Assembly: GCA_903922745.1 (NCBI GenBank)
Contig: CAIXVA010000225.1
Location: forward strand, 1 to 5,378
Origin: an uncultured Actinomycetes bacterium
GTDB lineage: Bacteria; Actinomycetota; Actinomycetes; Nanopelagicales; Nanopelagicaceae
Length of the DNA: 5,378 nucleotides
Reading direction: 5' to 3'
This document shows positions 1 to 5,378 of the stretch, one piece after another; the stretch's first letter is position 1, and every line of letters begins with the position of its first letter. The translations under genes and the position numbers were made by a program. The notes under the pieces were generated by a model. That model ran no database searches. It saw only the letters and a list, made by a program, of their open reading frames with translations, and was not told the DNA's origin.

Positions 1-735
1 GCCACGGCAGGTGCTCGTCCCCTTGCCGTCACTAACTGTCTTAACTTTGGCTCTCCTGAAGACCCAGGTGTCATGTGGCAGTTTGCTGAATCCGTTCGTG
101 GATTAGCAGATGGTTGTTTAGAAATGGGATTACCTGTTACAGGAGGAAATGTTTCTTTCTATAACCAGACAGGATCGGTTGCAATTTTGCCAACACCAGT
201 AATTGGCGTGCTGGGTGTTATTCAAGATGTTCGTACTCGCACACCAATGAGTTTCACACAGGCTGGCTTAGATCTCTATCTTGTTGGTGAAACCCACGAA
301 GATTTAGCCGGCAGTGAATGGGCTTTCTTACACAATCAACGCGTTGGGCAATCACCAGATGCTGATTTACAGCGCGAAATGCGCCTTATTGAGCTACTTC
401 TGGAAGGCAACTCTTTCTTTGCTGCAGCCCATGATTTAAGTCAAGGCGGACTATCTGCAGGATTAACAGAGATGGTTTTGCGTCATAAGGTTGGCGTAAC
501 AATCTCACTTGAGAACGCAGGAGTTAGCTTGATCAGTGAAACACCTGGTCGCGTTCTTGTTGCTATTGACCCAATCCACACTGCGCGCCTTCAGGGATTG
601 GCCCTTAAGAATTCAATTGCAATTACAAAACTAGGTACAACAGGGGGAGACTCACTCACTATTAATGATGCGGTTATCTCGTTGTCCGAACTTTCGTTTG
701 CACACACATCAACGTTTCCGAAGTTGTTTGGGTGA
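1..735 (+). CDS. purL: Phosphoribosylformylglycinamidine synthase subunit PurL, C-terminal part (5' truncated by window edge)
   Basis: PurL is the synthetase subunit of FGAM synthase. It converts FGAR plus glutamine-derived ammonia and ATP to FGAM in the cytoplasm, step 4 of de novo purine synthesis. The frame is open from base 1, so the gene begins outside the window; 244 C-terminal residues are visible. Family signatures, numbered from the window edge, are ARPLAVTNCLNFGSPEDP at 5-22, the LPVTGGNVSFYNQT block at 44-57, HDLSQGGL at 144-151 and an SETPGRVLV segment at 179-187 in the AIRS_C-like C-terminal domain. The protein ends shortly after that domain (FPKLFG) with no fused glutaminase domain. 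This is the short PurL type that works with separate PurQ and PurS, which are not in this window. The stop TGA overlaps the GTG start candidate of the next gene, so translational coupling is likely. No frameshift is seen. Confidence 0.97.
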   Translation, partial: ATAGARPLAVTNCLNFGSPEDPGVMWQFAESVRGLADGCLEMGLPVTGGNVSFYNQTGSVAILPTPVIGVLGVIQDVRTRTPMSFTQAGLDLYLVGETHEDLAGSEWAFLHNQRVGQSPDADLQREMRLIELLLEGNSFFAAAHDLSQGGLSAGLTEMVLRHKVGVTISLENAGVSLISETPGRVLVAIDPIHTARLQGLALKNSIAITKLGTTGGDSLTINDAVISLSELSFAHTSTFPKLFG

Positions 736-1037
736 TAGATATGCGCGACCAACAAATACTTGAGCAAGTTAAGAGCACTCTTGCGCTTTTGACGGCAAAG
801 GCACCTGGTCGTGCCATCGAAGTTCGTGTTCCACCCTATGCAGCAGTTCAATGTGGTGATGGTCCAACACATACTCGCGGTACTCCGCCGAACACAATTG
901 AAATGAATGCGGACACTTGGCTAGCGTTAGCTTCTGGAAAATTAAGTTGGTCTGATGCCATGAACAGCGGAGCAATTGCTGCATCTGGTGTTCGAGCTGA
1001 TTTAACCGAATATCTACCGTTAGGATCTGAGCTATGA
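732..1037 (+). CDS. SCP-like (bacterial sterol carrier family, SCP_3-type) small protein
   Basis: This protein of about 100 residues resembles the small actinobacterial 'sterol carrier family' proteins (SCP_3-type domain) encoded beside purF; M. tuberculosis Rv0807 holds the same place, from memory. The recognisable core is an APGRAIEVRVPPYAAVQC segment at 24-41, then GPTHTRGTPPNTIE at 44-57, DTWLALASGKLSW at 61-73 and a GVRADL segment near 86-91. No signal peptide or membrane segment is apparent. The biochemical role is unknown; lipid binding is implied only by the fold name. The start is uncertain. GTG at 732 gives a GTGA overlap with the purL stop and 101 residues. ATG at 741, preceded by GGTGAT at 731-736 as a possible Shine-Dalgarno, gives 98. 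Its stop overlaps the purF start as ATGA. Embedding between purL and purF suggests co-expression with purine synthesis. Confidence 0.85.
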   Translation: MIDMRDQQILEQVKSTLALLTAKAPGRAIEVRVPPYAAVQCGDGPTHTRGTPPNTIEMNADTWLALASGKLSWSDAMNSGAIAASGVRADLTEYLPLGSEL

Positions 1038-2503
1038 GACGCCCTGATGGATTGCTCAATCACAATGTATTAGGTGAAGATAAAGGTCCTCAAGATGCAT
1101 GTGGTGTTTTTGGAGTATGGGCACCTGGCGAAGAGGTTGCTAAGTTAAGTTTCTATGGTTTGTATGCGCTGCAACATCGCGGAACTGAATCTGCAGGAAT
1201 TGCAACAAGTGATGGCGAAAGAATTCTTATCTTCAAAGATATGGGACTTGTTTCACAGGTCTTTACCGAAGGCGATCTTGCAACATTAAAGGGCAATTTA
1301 GCTATTGGTCACTGCCGATACAGCACGACTGGATCAAGTACTTGGGTAAATGCCCAGCCAACATTGCGCCCAACTAAGTACGGAACACTGGCTTTAGCTC
1401 ACAACGGTAACCTGACAAACACAGGCGATCTGGCAGAACTTGTACAAAAACTTGAAGGTTCGGCAACCAGCATGAGTGGCGTTACGACAGATACTGAAAT
1501 CATGACTGCGCTAATTGCTTTGCAGGATGAAAAGAATGTTGAGGCAAGTGCATTGGCTGTGTTGCCACAGCTAGAAGGTGCTTTCTCGCTTGTCTTTATG
1601 GATGAACAAACCTTGTACGCAGCCCGCGATCGACATGGTGTTCGTCCATTGGTACTTGGAAAACTTGAAACTGGCTGGGTGGTCGCATCTGAAAGTGCGG
1701 CCCTAGATATTGTTGGTGCAGCATTCGTTCGCGAAATCGAACCTGGTGAATTTATTTCAATTGATAGCAATGGTGTTCGCTCACAACGCTGGGCTGAAGC
1801 ACAACCCAAGGGCTGCTTGTTTGAATATGTGTATCTCGCACGACCTGACACGACAATTGCTGGCAGCGGAATCCACAAAACACGTGTTGCAATCGGAGCG
1901 CAACTGGCAAAGGAAGCTCCAGCAGAGGCGGATCTTGTAATCCCAGTACCTGAATCAGGAACTCCAGCTGCAATTGGTTATGCAAAAGAATCTGGGATTC
2001 CATTTGGCTTGGGTCTTGTAAAGAACTCGTATGTGGGGCGAACATTTATTCAACCTTCACAGACTATCCGTCAGCTTGGTATTCGGTTAAAACTAAATCC
2101 ACTGCGCGAAATCATCGAAGGCAAGCGCATTGTTGTTGTCGATGACTCGATTGTTCGCGGAAATACCCAGCGCGCAATTGTCCGCATGCTGCGCGAGGCA
2201 GGTGCTCGTGAGATCCATGTACGCATTTCATCCCCTCCGGTTAAATGGCCTTGTTATTACGGAATCGATTTTGCAACTCGCGCCGAATTAATCGCTAATG
2301 GGTTAGAGGTCGAGGAAATTCGTAGATCTATTGGCGCTGACTCTTTGGGTTATGTTTCTCTGGATGGTCTAATTGCAGCGACCCAGGTGCCTTCTGAGCG
2401 TCTTTGTTCCGCCTGCTTTACGGGTGAATATCCAATTCGCATCCCTGAAGACATGACTGAAGGAAAACTGCGCCTTGAAATCACTGAAGTTCACGGTCAC
2501 TAA
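1034..2503 (+). CDS. purF: Amidophosphoribosyltransferase (PRPP amidotransferase), Fe-S type
   Basis: PurF carries out the committed step of purine synthesis, PRPP plus glutamine to 5-phosphoribosylamine. At 489 residues the length is normal. The N-terminal class II glutaminase domain has its catalytic cysteine at Cys23 in DACGVFG, so the first 22 residues should be a propeptide removed by self-cleavage. Other glutaminase motifs are LQHRGTESAG at 46-55, GHCRYSTTGS at 92-101 and LAHNGNLTN at 121-129. The C-terminal phosphoribosyltransferase domain has the PRPP loop VVVDDSIVRGNT at 367-378. Cys261, Cys407, Cys458 and Cys461 (LCSAC) match the four ligands of the 4Fe-4S cluster of Bacillus-type PurF, so a cluster is expected; E. 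coli PurF lacks one. The ATG start overlaps the upstream stop (ATGA), with AGGA at 1022-1025 as a modest ribosome site. The gene ends TAATG, sharing one base with purM. End-product inhibition by purine nucleotides is known for the family and is not visible in the sequence. Confidence 0.98.
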   Translation: MRRPDGLLNHNVLGEDKGPQDACGVFGVWAPGEEVAKLSFYGLYALQHRGTESAGIATSDGERILIFKDMGLVSQVFTEGDLATLKGNLAIGHCRYSTTGSSTWVNAQPTLRPTKYGTLALAHNGNLTNTGDLAELVQKLEGSATSMSGVTTDTEIMTALIALQDEKNVEASALAVLPQLEGAFSLVFMDEQTLYAARDRHGVRPLVLGKLETGWVVASESAALDIVGAAFVREIEPGEFISIDSNGVRSQRWAEAQPKGCLFEYVYLARPDTTIAGSGIHKTRVAIGAQLAKEAPAEADLVIPVPESGTPAAIGYAKESGIPFGLGLVKNSYVGRTFIQPSQTIRQLGIRLKLNPLREIIEGKRIVVVDDSIVRGNTQRAIVRMLREAGAREIHVRISSPPVKWPCYYGIDFATRAELIANGLEVEEIRRSIGADSLGYVSLDGLIAATQVPSERLCSACFTGEYPIRIPEDMTEGKLRLEITEVHGH

Positions 2504-3561
2504 TGTCTACCTATAAAGATGCAGGCGTCGACATCGATGCAGGAGATCGCGCAGTTGAATTAATGAAGGCCTCTATTGCAAAGGCATCTCGTCCTGAAGT
2601 TATGAGCAGTATCGGTGGTTTTGCTGGTTTATTTGATGCAAGCAAATTAAAGGATATGAAACAGCCATTGCTTGCAACCTCAACCGATGGCGTTGGCACA
2701 AAGACTGAAATAGCTCGTGCACTCGGCAAGTACGACACCATCGGCGAAGATCTAGTTGCCATGGTTGTTGATGACTTAGTTGTGTGTGGCGCCGAACCTT
2801 TGTTTATGACTGATTACATTGCAGTCGGAAAAGTTGTTCCAGAACATATTGCCGACATCGTTGCTGGAATTGCTAGAGGGTGCGCAAAAGCAAACACGGC
2901 ATTAATCGGTGGAGAAACAGCAGAGCATCCAGGATTGCTCGATGATGATGAGTTTGATGTTGCTGGTGCTGCCACTGGTGTCGTTGATGCAGATCGCCAA
3001 TTAGGTGCTCATCGAGTTAAAGCTGGCGATGTGATTATTGGTATGCCATCAAGTGGTTTTCACGCCAATGGTTTTTCACTTGTTCGCCACATCATTAAGA
3101 CTGCAAAGTTAAGCCTTGAAGCCAATGTCAGCGAGTATGGAAAAACTTCAGGTGAAGTATTTTTGACACCGACCGAGATCTACACTTTAGATTGTTTAGC
3201 GTTGATTAAATCCATGCCAGAACATTTGCACGCCTTTTCACACATCACAGGTGGGGGAATCGCAGAAAATACCGCGCGGGTTATTCCAGAACATTTAACC
3301 GCAACTTATGATCGTTCAACATGGTCGCTTCCTGTTGAAATGGAGTTCATGGCCAAGATGGGCGGAGTTCCTCAGGCTGATATGGAGCGCACCTGGAACT
3401 GTGGCATCGGAATGAGCGCATTTGTTGATCCATCTGTAGCCGATCTGACCCTGCGTTCTTTGGCAGCTCGGGGGATGAAAGCGTGGGTTGCGGGCGTTGT
3501 AACCGAGCGCAAAGGCTCTGATCCACGCTCAACTTTGGAAGGTACCTACCAACCGCGATAA
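2503..3561 (+). CDS. purM: Phosphoribosylformylglycinamidine cyclo-ligase (AIR synthase)
   Basis: PurM uses ATP to close the imidazole ring, converting FGAM to AIR, step 5 of purine synthesis in the cytoplasm. At 352 residues it is close to the usual length of about 345. Family motifs appear in order: LATSTDGVGTKTEIA at 57-71 (ATP and substrate loop), DDLVVCGAEPLFMTDY at 90-105, LIGGETAEHPG at 134-144, GMPSSGFHANGFSLVR at 180-195 and HITGGGIAENTARVIP at 247-262. The GETAEHPGLLDDDEFDVAGAATGVV version of the substrate region is the form I associate with actinobacterial enzymes. The ATG shares one base with the purF stop (TAATG). There is no strong Shine-Dalgarno, so reinitiation after purF is likely. 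PurM and the upstream PurL share the same fold and act on consecutive intermediates. No missing key motif is seen. Confidence 0.98.
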   Translation: MSTYKDAGVDIDAGDRAVELMKASIAKASRPEVMSSIGGFAGLFDASKLKDMKQPLLATSTDGVGTKTEIARALGKYDTIGEDLVAMVVDDLVVCGAEPLFMTDYIAVGKVVPEHIADIVAGIARGCAKANTALIGGETAEHPGLLDDDEFDVAGAATGVVDADRQLGAHRVKAGDVIIGMPSSGFHANGFSLVRHIIKTAKLSLEANVSEYGKTSGEVFLTPTEIYTLDCLALIKSMPEHLHAFSHITGGGIAENTARVIPEHLTATYDRSTWSLPVEMEFMAKMGGVPQADMERTWNCGIGMSAFVDPSVADLTLRSLAARGMKAWVAGVVTERKGSDPRSTLEGTYQPR

Positions 3562-3590
3562 CCTACGCTCCTGACGCACAGCAATTAGTG

Positions 3591-3598
3591 AAGGAGGT
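3591..3598 (+). promoter_or_regulatory. Very strong Shine-Dalgarno sequence for the DUF3073 gene
   Basis: AAGGAGGT is a near-complete complement of the 16S rRNA 3' end and lies 5 bases before the ATG at 3604. It is the strongest ribosome site in the window; the other internal genes rely on stop-start overlaps. It supports the ATG at 3604 as the true start of the short gene. The rest of the gap (3562-3590) shows no convincing terminator or promoter, so read-through from purM is plausible. Confidence 0.85.
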
Positions 3599-3603
3599 CG
3601 CCC

Positions 3604-3780
3604 ATGGGTCGCGGCCGCGCAAAAGCAAAGCAAACCAAAGTTGCACGTGATTTGAAATATAACGCGCAAGATATGGATCTTGATCGCCTCACCAAAGAAC
3701 TTCATGGCGAAGTTGATAACACTTCACGCAAGGATGACGATGATCCTTACGCTGAGGGCAATTACATTCCACGTGCGTGA
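3604..3780 (+). CDS. DUF3073 family small protein (58 aa)
   Basis: This short protein begins MGRGRAKAKQTKVARDLKY, the hallmark N-terminus of the actinobacterial DUF3073 family, and continues with LTKELHG at 29-35. It ends in an acidic stretch, DDDDPYAEG at 44-52, followed by NYIPRA. The strongly basic start and acidic tail suggest a small, probably soluble, nucleic-acid- or ribosome-associated protein, but that is inference; no function is established. The length is ordinary for the family, about 60 residues. The start is fixed by the strong AAGGAGGT site at 5-base spacing. DUF3073 lies next to purM in other actinobacteria as well. In M. tuberculosis the equivalent gene (Rv0810c, from memory) is on the opposite strand to purM, whereas here it is co-directional. 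Its TGA stop overlaps the GTG of the following gene. Confidence 0.93.
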   Translation: MGRGRAKAKQTKVARDLKYNAQDMDLDRLTKELHGEVDNTSRKDDDDPYAEGNYIPRA

Positions 3781-4592
3781 GAGCTACACCGTACTTAGCA
3801 TCACTTCGTATCTACGAACCACTTTCAGCATTTGATCCAGCCGATCGTTTACGTTGGCAAAATCTAGAAAGTGATCCAACAAGTTTCAATCGCGAGGAAC
3901 AATTAGCGCTACATCGTGTTGTTCAACCTGAACCACCGGCAGGTCGTCCCGATGGTGCTCATGTTTTAGATCGCGATGGAATTCGTTACGTGTCTCCGTG
4001 GGCAACTGCAACTCGTTGTTGGGCAGCGTTAGATAATTTCAAAGATTCTTTACCAAGCACTGTTGTTCCGTACTTTGTTTCATCTGCAATGGAAGAAGTT
4101 ATTACAGCAGGTGTGGATTTATTAGAAGATAAAGTTCCACACATTCTCAATGAAACTTGGACTATTCCTCCTCGTTGGTTAATTCTGTTTTCACCAGATG
4201 AACGTACTCGTGGTGACAATCAATATGGAAAATTTTGTATCTCTCACACAACAATTGCCAATGCAAAACAACGGTGCGATAACGCACATGACGCGGTACT
4301 GGGTGCTTTTGGCGATGGCCCAGTAGAACAAGAGCTGGAAAATCTTTTAGCATGGCTAGAAATGTTTCACCCAGAATCACTTGTTGAACTTGATTATGGC
4401 GGCTTAGCTAATTACATGGATAAAGCGTTACGCGATTCAGGTGAAGATGGCCTAGATGCCGATACATCAATTGAAGATGTAACTAGTTCGGTCGCAGGTC
4501 TTGCATCAGCCGATGGCATGGCTGCTGGCGTTGGCTATCAGCGCTTAATGTCTCGTTGGCGCTTAGTTCAGGCCTTCGAGCAAGCCTCCTAG
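3777..4592 (+). CDS. Conserved actinobacterial protein of unknown function (271 aa, possibly DUF8083-like)
   Basis: I cannot assign a function. The N-terminus, LASLRIYEPLSAFDPADRLRW at 7-27, followed later by a GIRYVSPWATATR segment at 68-80, resembles an actinobacterial family of unknown function found near bldC in Streptomyces (possibly DUF8083; from memory and unverified). The middle holds PPRWLILFSPDERTR at 131-145, looking like a buried beta strand after a proline turn, and GKFCISHTTIANAKQRCDNA at 151-170. The C-terminal part is acidic and probably helical, ending LMSRWRLVQAFEQ. There is no signal peptide, membrane span, or recognisable nucleotide-binding or metal-binding motif. The GTG start is chosen because it overlaps the DUF3073 stop (GTGA), the family-like N-terminal motif follows within ten residues, and the next in-frame ATG comes about 100 codons later. 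Shine-Dalgarno support is poor, so coupling to DUF3073 translation is likely. Base composition matches the neighbours. Confidence 0.85.
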   Translation: MRATPYLASLRIYEPLSAFDPADRLRWQNLESDPTSFNREEQLALHRVVQPEPPAGRPDGAHVLDRDGIRYVSPWATATRCWAALDNFKDSLPSTVVPYFVSSAMEEVITAGVDLLEDKVPHILNETWTIPPRWLILFSPDERTRGDNQYGKFCISHTTIANAKQRCDNAHDAVLGAFGDGPVEQELENLLAWLEMFHPESLVELDYGGLANYMDKALRDSGEDGLDADTSIEDVTSSVAGLASADGMAAGVGYQRLMSRWRLVQAFEQAS

Positions 4593-4609
4593 AGTTCATT
4601 TTCTAGGTA

Positions 4610-4638
4610 TTGCCTCACGCTTAAATACTGGTCATACT
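4610..4638 (+). promoter_or_regulatory. Candidate promoter for the bldC-like gene
   Basis: TTGCCT (4610-4615) and CATACT (4633-4638) are separated by 17 bases, each matching 4 of 6 positions of the vegetative consensus. The -10 lacks the first T of the actinobacterial TANNNT pattern, so this is a weak prediction. Support comes mainly from position: it lies in the only sizeable gap (96 bases) before a regulator gene that has its own Shine-Dalgarno. It would give a leader of about 40-45 bases. Confidence 0.3.
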
Positions 4639-4653
4639 TCACCCCAATACAGG
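4624..4653 (+). repeat. Short direct repeats (AATACTGG / CATACT / AATACAGG) upstream of the bldC-like gene
   Basis: AATACTGG at 4624-4631 is repeated as AATACAGG at 4646-4653, 22 bases away and so close to two helical turns. A third ATAC core lies between them at 4634. The two full copies differ at one base. BldC proteins are known to bind direct repeats cooperatively, head to tail, so an autoregulatory operator is possible. The middle copy overlaps the candidate -10. The repeats are short and could arise by chance. Confidence 0.3.
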
Positions 4654-4688
4654 CTAAATCGGACACAGCTAGATCTAAGGGAGTCATC

Positions 4689-4889
4689 ATGAGCAACCGC
4701 ATTCCAGATGCAGAAGTTCTCTTGACCCCCAAAGAGGTCGCACAACGATTTCATGTAAATCCAAAGACTGTTACACGCTGGGCAAAGGCTGGAAAGCTGA
4801 CAGCAATTCGCACATTAGGTGGACATCGTCGCTATCGCGAATCAGAAGTTTTAGAACGTTTACGCGAATATAAAGAGTCAAGTTCTTAG
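4689..4889 (+). CDS. bldC: BldC-type MerR-like DNA-binding regulator
   Basis: This 66-residue protein is almost entirely one winged helix-turn-helix of the MerR/excisionase type. LLTPKEVAQRF at 11-21 and VNPKTVTRWAKAGKL at 23-37 form the helix-turn-helix, and the wing RTLGGHRRYRESEV is at 41-54. The LLTP..VA..F.V.PKTVTRWAKAGKL..IRTLGGHRRYR pattern closely matches Streptomyces BldC, which is about the same length. Like BldC it has no effector-binding or dimerisation domain. In Streptomyces, BldC restrains entry into sporulation by binding direct repeats at target promoters; the targets here are unknown. The ATG is supported by GGGAG at 4679-4683 with 5-base spacing. The gene follows a 96-base gap and probably starts its own transcript. 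An excisionase role is unlikely because no integrase or attachment site is nearby. The location downstream of the purM/DUF3073 region is shared with Streptomyces, from memory. Confidence 0.92.
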   Translation: MSNRIPDAEVLLTPKEVAQRFHVNPKTVTRWAKAGKLTAIRTLGGHRRYRESEVLERLREYKESSS

Positions 4890-4917
4890 CCCGTCCAACT
4901 ATTACTTTGGAAGGCGG

Positions 4918-4923
4918 TAGACT
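4918..4923 (+). promoter_or_regulatory. Candidate -10 element for a leaderless transcript of the DUF5302 gene
   Basis: TAGACT fits the actinobacterial -10 pattern TANNNT and ends 6 bases before the ATG at 4930, so transcription would start at or next to the A of the start codon. There is no Shine-Dalgarno at a useful distance; GGAAGG at 4909-4914 is 15 bases away. Leaderless genes with this layout are common in actinobacteria. No clear -35 is seen. Confidence 0.4.
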
Positions 4924-4929
4924 TAAGAC

Positions 4930-5121
4930 ATGGCCGATAAAAATGATGACATGAAAGCAAGAATGCTTGCTGCCCTTGAAGCTAAGAAGAACAAGCCGGG
5001 CGCACCAGGTACACAAGCTCATGCTGAATCAGGATCAAAGATCCGCGGCGGACAACGCAGTGGCGGAGCTCCTCAGGTTCAGCGCAAGGCCGGACCATCG
5101 GGTTCAGGTTCTGCTGGCTAA
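4930..5121 (+). CDS. DUF5302 family small basic protein (63 aa)
   Basis: This short protein resembles the actinobacterial DUF5302 family: a brief N-terminal helix (DDMKARMLAALEAKKNK at 6-22) followed by a disordered tail rich in Gly, Ser, Pro and Ala with scattered Lys and Arg (GTQAHAESGSKIRGGQRSGG at 27-46, PQVQRKAGPSGSGSAG at 48-63). The family signature is the charged helix, a His/Ala-containing linker and a basic QR.K tail. No function is known; a net basic, flexible protein could bind nucleic acid, but that is inference. ATG 4930 is preferred because it sits just after a -10-like TAGACT and the alternative ATG at 4951 has no ribosome site. The stop TAA is followed directly by the ATG of the YggU-family gene, so the two are probably one transcript. 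The assignment rests on pattern memory for a low-complexity protein. Confidence 0.82.
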   Translation: MADKNDDMKARMLAALEAKKNKPGAPGTQAHAESGSKIRGGQRSGGAPQVQRKAGPSGSGSAG

Positions 5122-5378
5122 ATGCCAGAGCAACTGCTCATTGAAATACGGGTTCGCCCAAACTCTTCACGAAATAAAGTTGGCGGCATCGCCGGAGATC
5201 CATCACGTTTAGTTGTTGCGGTGCAAGCACCCGCAGTAGATGGCAAAGCAAACGAAGCAGTCATAAAAGAGCTAGCAAAAGCATTTGATTGTCGCGCTCG
5301 CGATTTCACAATTGTCTTTGGCGAATTGGGTCGCGACAAACGATTGCTAGTGCAAGGTGATCTAGAAACTCTTACGAA
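5122..5378 (+). CDS. YggU/DUF167 family protein (3' truncated by window edge)
   Basis: This is the small UPF0235/YggU family (DUF167), conserved in bacteria, archaea and eukaryotes, with known structures but no agreed function. The 85 visible residues include RVRPNSSRNKVGGI at 10-23 (family P.S..), the conserved APAVDGKANEAVIKELAKAF at 36-55, and GELGRDKRLLV at 67-77 (family KGE.GR.K). The protein is nearly complete, since members are usually about 75-100 residues, but no stop codon lies before base 5378. The ATG directly follows the DUF5302 TAA and has no good Shine-Dalgarno, indicating coupled translation. It is predicted to be cytoplasmic. Confidence 0.93.
   Translation, partial: MPEQLLIEIRVRPNSSRNKVGGIAGDPSRLVVAVQAPAVDGKANEAVIKELAKAFDCRARDFTIVFGELGRDKRLLVQGDLETLT

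Noticed and set aside
1399..1878. A 159-codon open frame on the minus strand inside purF
   Set aside because: It lies wholly opposite a confidently identified purF, its translation is Ser/Thr/Ala-rich with no family resemblance, and no separate start signals stand out. It is a shadow of purF codon usage.
3568..3596. CTCCT (3568-3572) pairing with AGGAG (3592-3596) as a riboswitch-like or sequestering hairpin over the DUF3073 ribosome site
   Set aside because: Only five base pairs across a 19-base loop, with no extension on either side. Any strong Shine-Dalgarno would find such a partner by chance.
4670..4677. Perfect 8-base palindrome TAGATCTA just before the bldC-like ribosome site
   Set aside because: It is too short to call an operator, does not extend on either side, and BldC-type proteins favour direct rather than inverted repeats.
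4689..4889. TTA leucine codons in the bldC-like gene as a sign of bldA-type tRNA control
   Set aside because: TTA is rare and regulatory in high-GC Streptomyces, but here it is frequent in all genes including purL, purM and the unknown gene, so it carries no regulatory meaning.
4689..4889. Excisionase of a mobile element
   Set aside because: The fold is similar, but the wing and helix match BldC closely, and no integrase, tRNA, attachment site or composition shift is present.
4967..5212. An 81-codon + strand open frame overlapping DUF5302 and the YggU-family gene
   Set aside because: It runs across two recognisable families in another frame and has no coherent domain. The DUF5302 and DUF167 motifs settle the reading frames.
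5118..5339. A 73-codon minus-strand open frame opposite the YggU-family gene
   Set aside because: The + strand frame carries clear DUF167 motifs (APAVDGKANEAV and GELGRDKR). The minus-strand translation is low-complexity and unrecognisable.

Overview
The window looks like a stretch of chromosome from a low-GC, compact-genome actinobacterium. The gene set and order are actinobacterial: purL, a small SCP-like gene, purF, purM, DUF3073, an unknown gene, a BldC-type regulator and DUF5302. The base composition is far below that of Streptomyces or Mycobacterium (about mid-40s % GC by eye, not computed; TTA leucine codons are common). Gene packing is very tight. A freshwater acI-type lineage (Nanopelagicales, Planktophila-like) would fit, but this is inferred from gene order and composition, not from a marker gene. 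All genes lie on the + strand, and there are no RNA genes, CRISPR arrays, insertion sequences or other signs of mobile DNA.

Positions 1-3561 are a purine biosynthesis operon with overlapping stops and starts. It holds the 3' end of purL (FGAM synthase), a ~100-residue SCP-like protein, purF (PRPP amidotransferase, the committed step) and purM (AIR synthase). PurF supplies phosphoribosylamine, PurL makes FGAM, and PurM closes the imidazole ring to AIR. The SCP-like gene lies inside the operon and has no known purine role.

Positions 3562-4592 hold a 42-base gap with a very strong Shine-Dalgarno sequence, then DUF3073 (58 aa). A 271-aa protein of unknown function overlaps DUF3073 by GTGA. The two genes look translationally coupled and may be cotranscribed with purM.

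Positions 4593-4688 are a 96-base leader, the largest noncoding gap in the window. It contains a weak promoter candidate and a cluster of ATAC direct repeats just before the BldC-like MerR-type regulator at 4689-4889. A 40-base gap follows, with a -10-like TAGACT placed so that transcription would begin at or near the ATG of the next gene. DUF5302 is therefore a candidate leaderless gene. The start codon of a YggU/DUF167 gene follows the DUF5302 stop directly, and that gene runs off the right edge.

Nothing here looks like a defence system or a mobile element. The points most worth a second look are the uncharacterised passengers of the purine operon, the BldC regulator with its repeat-bearing upstream region, and the likely leaderless start of the DUF5302 gene.
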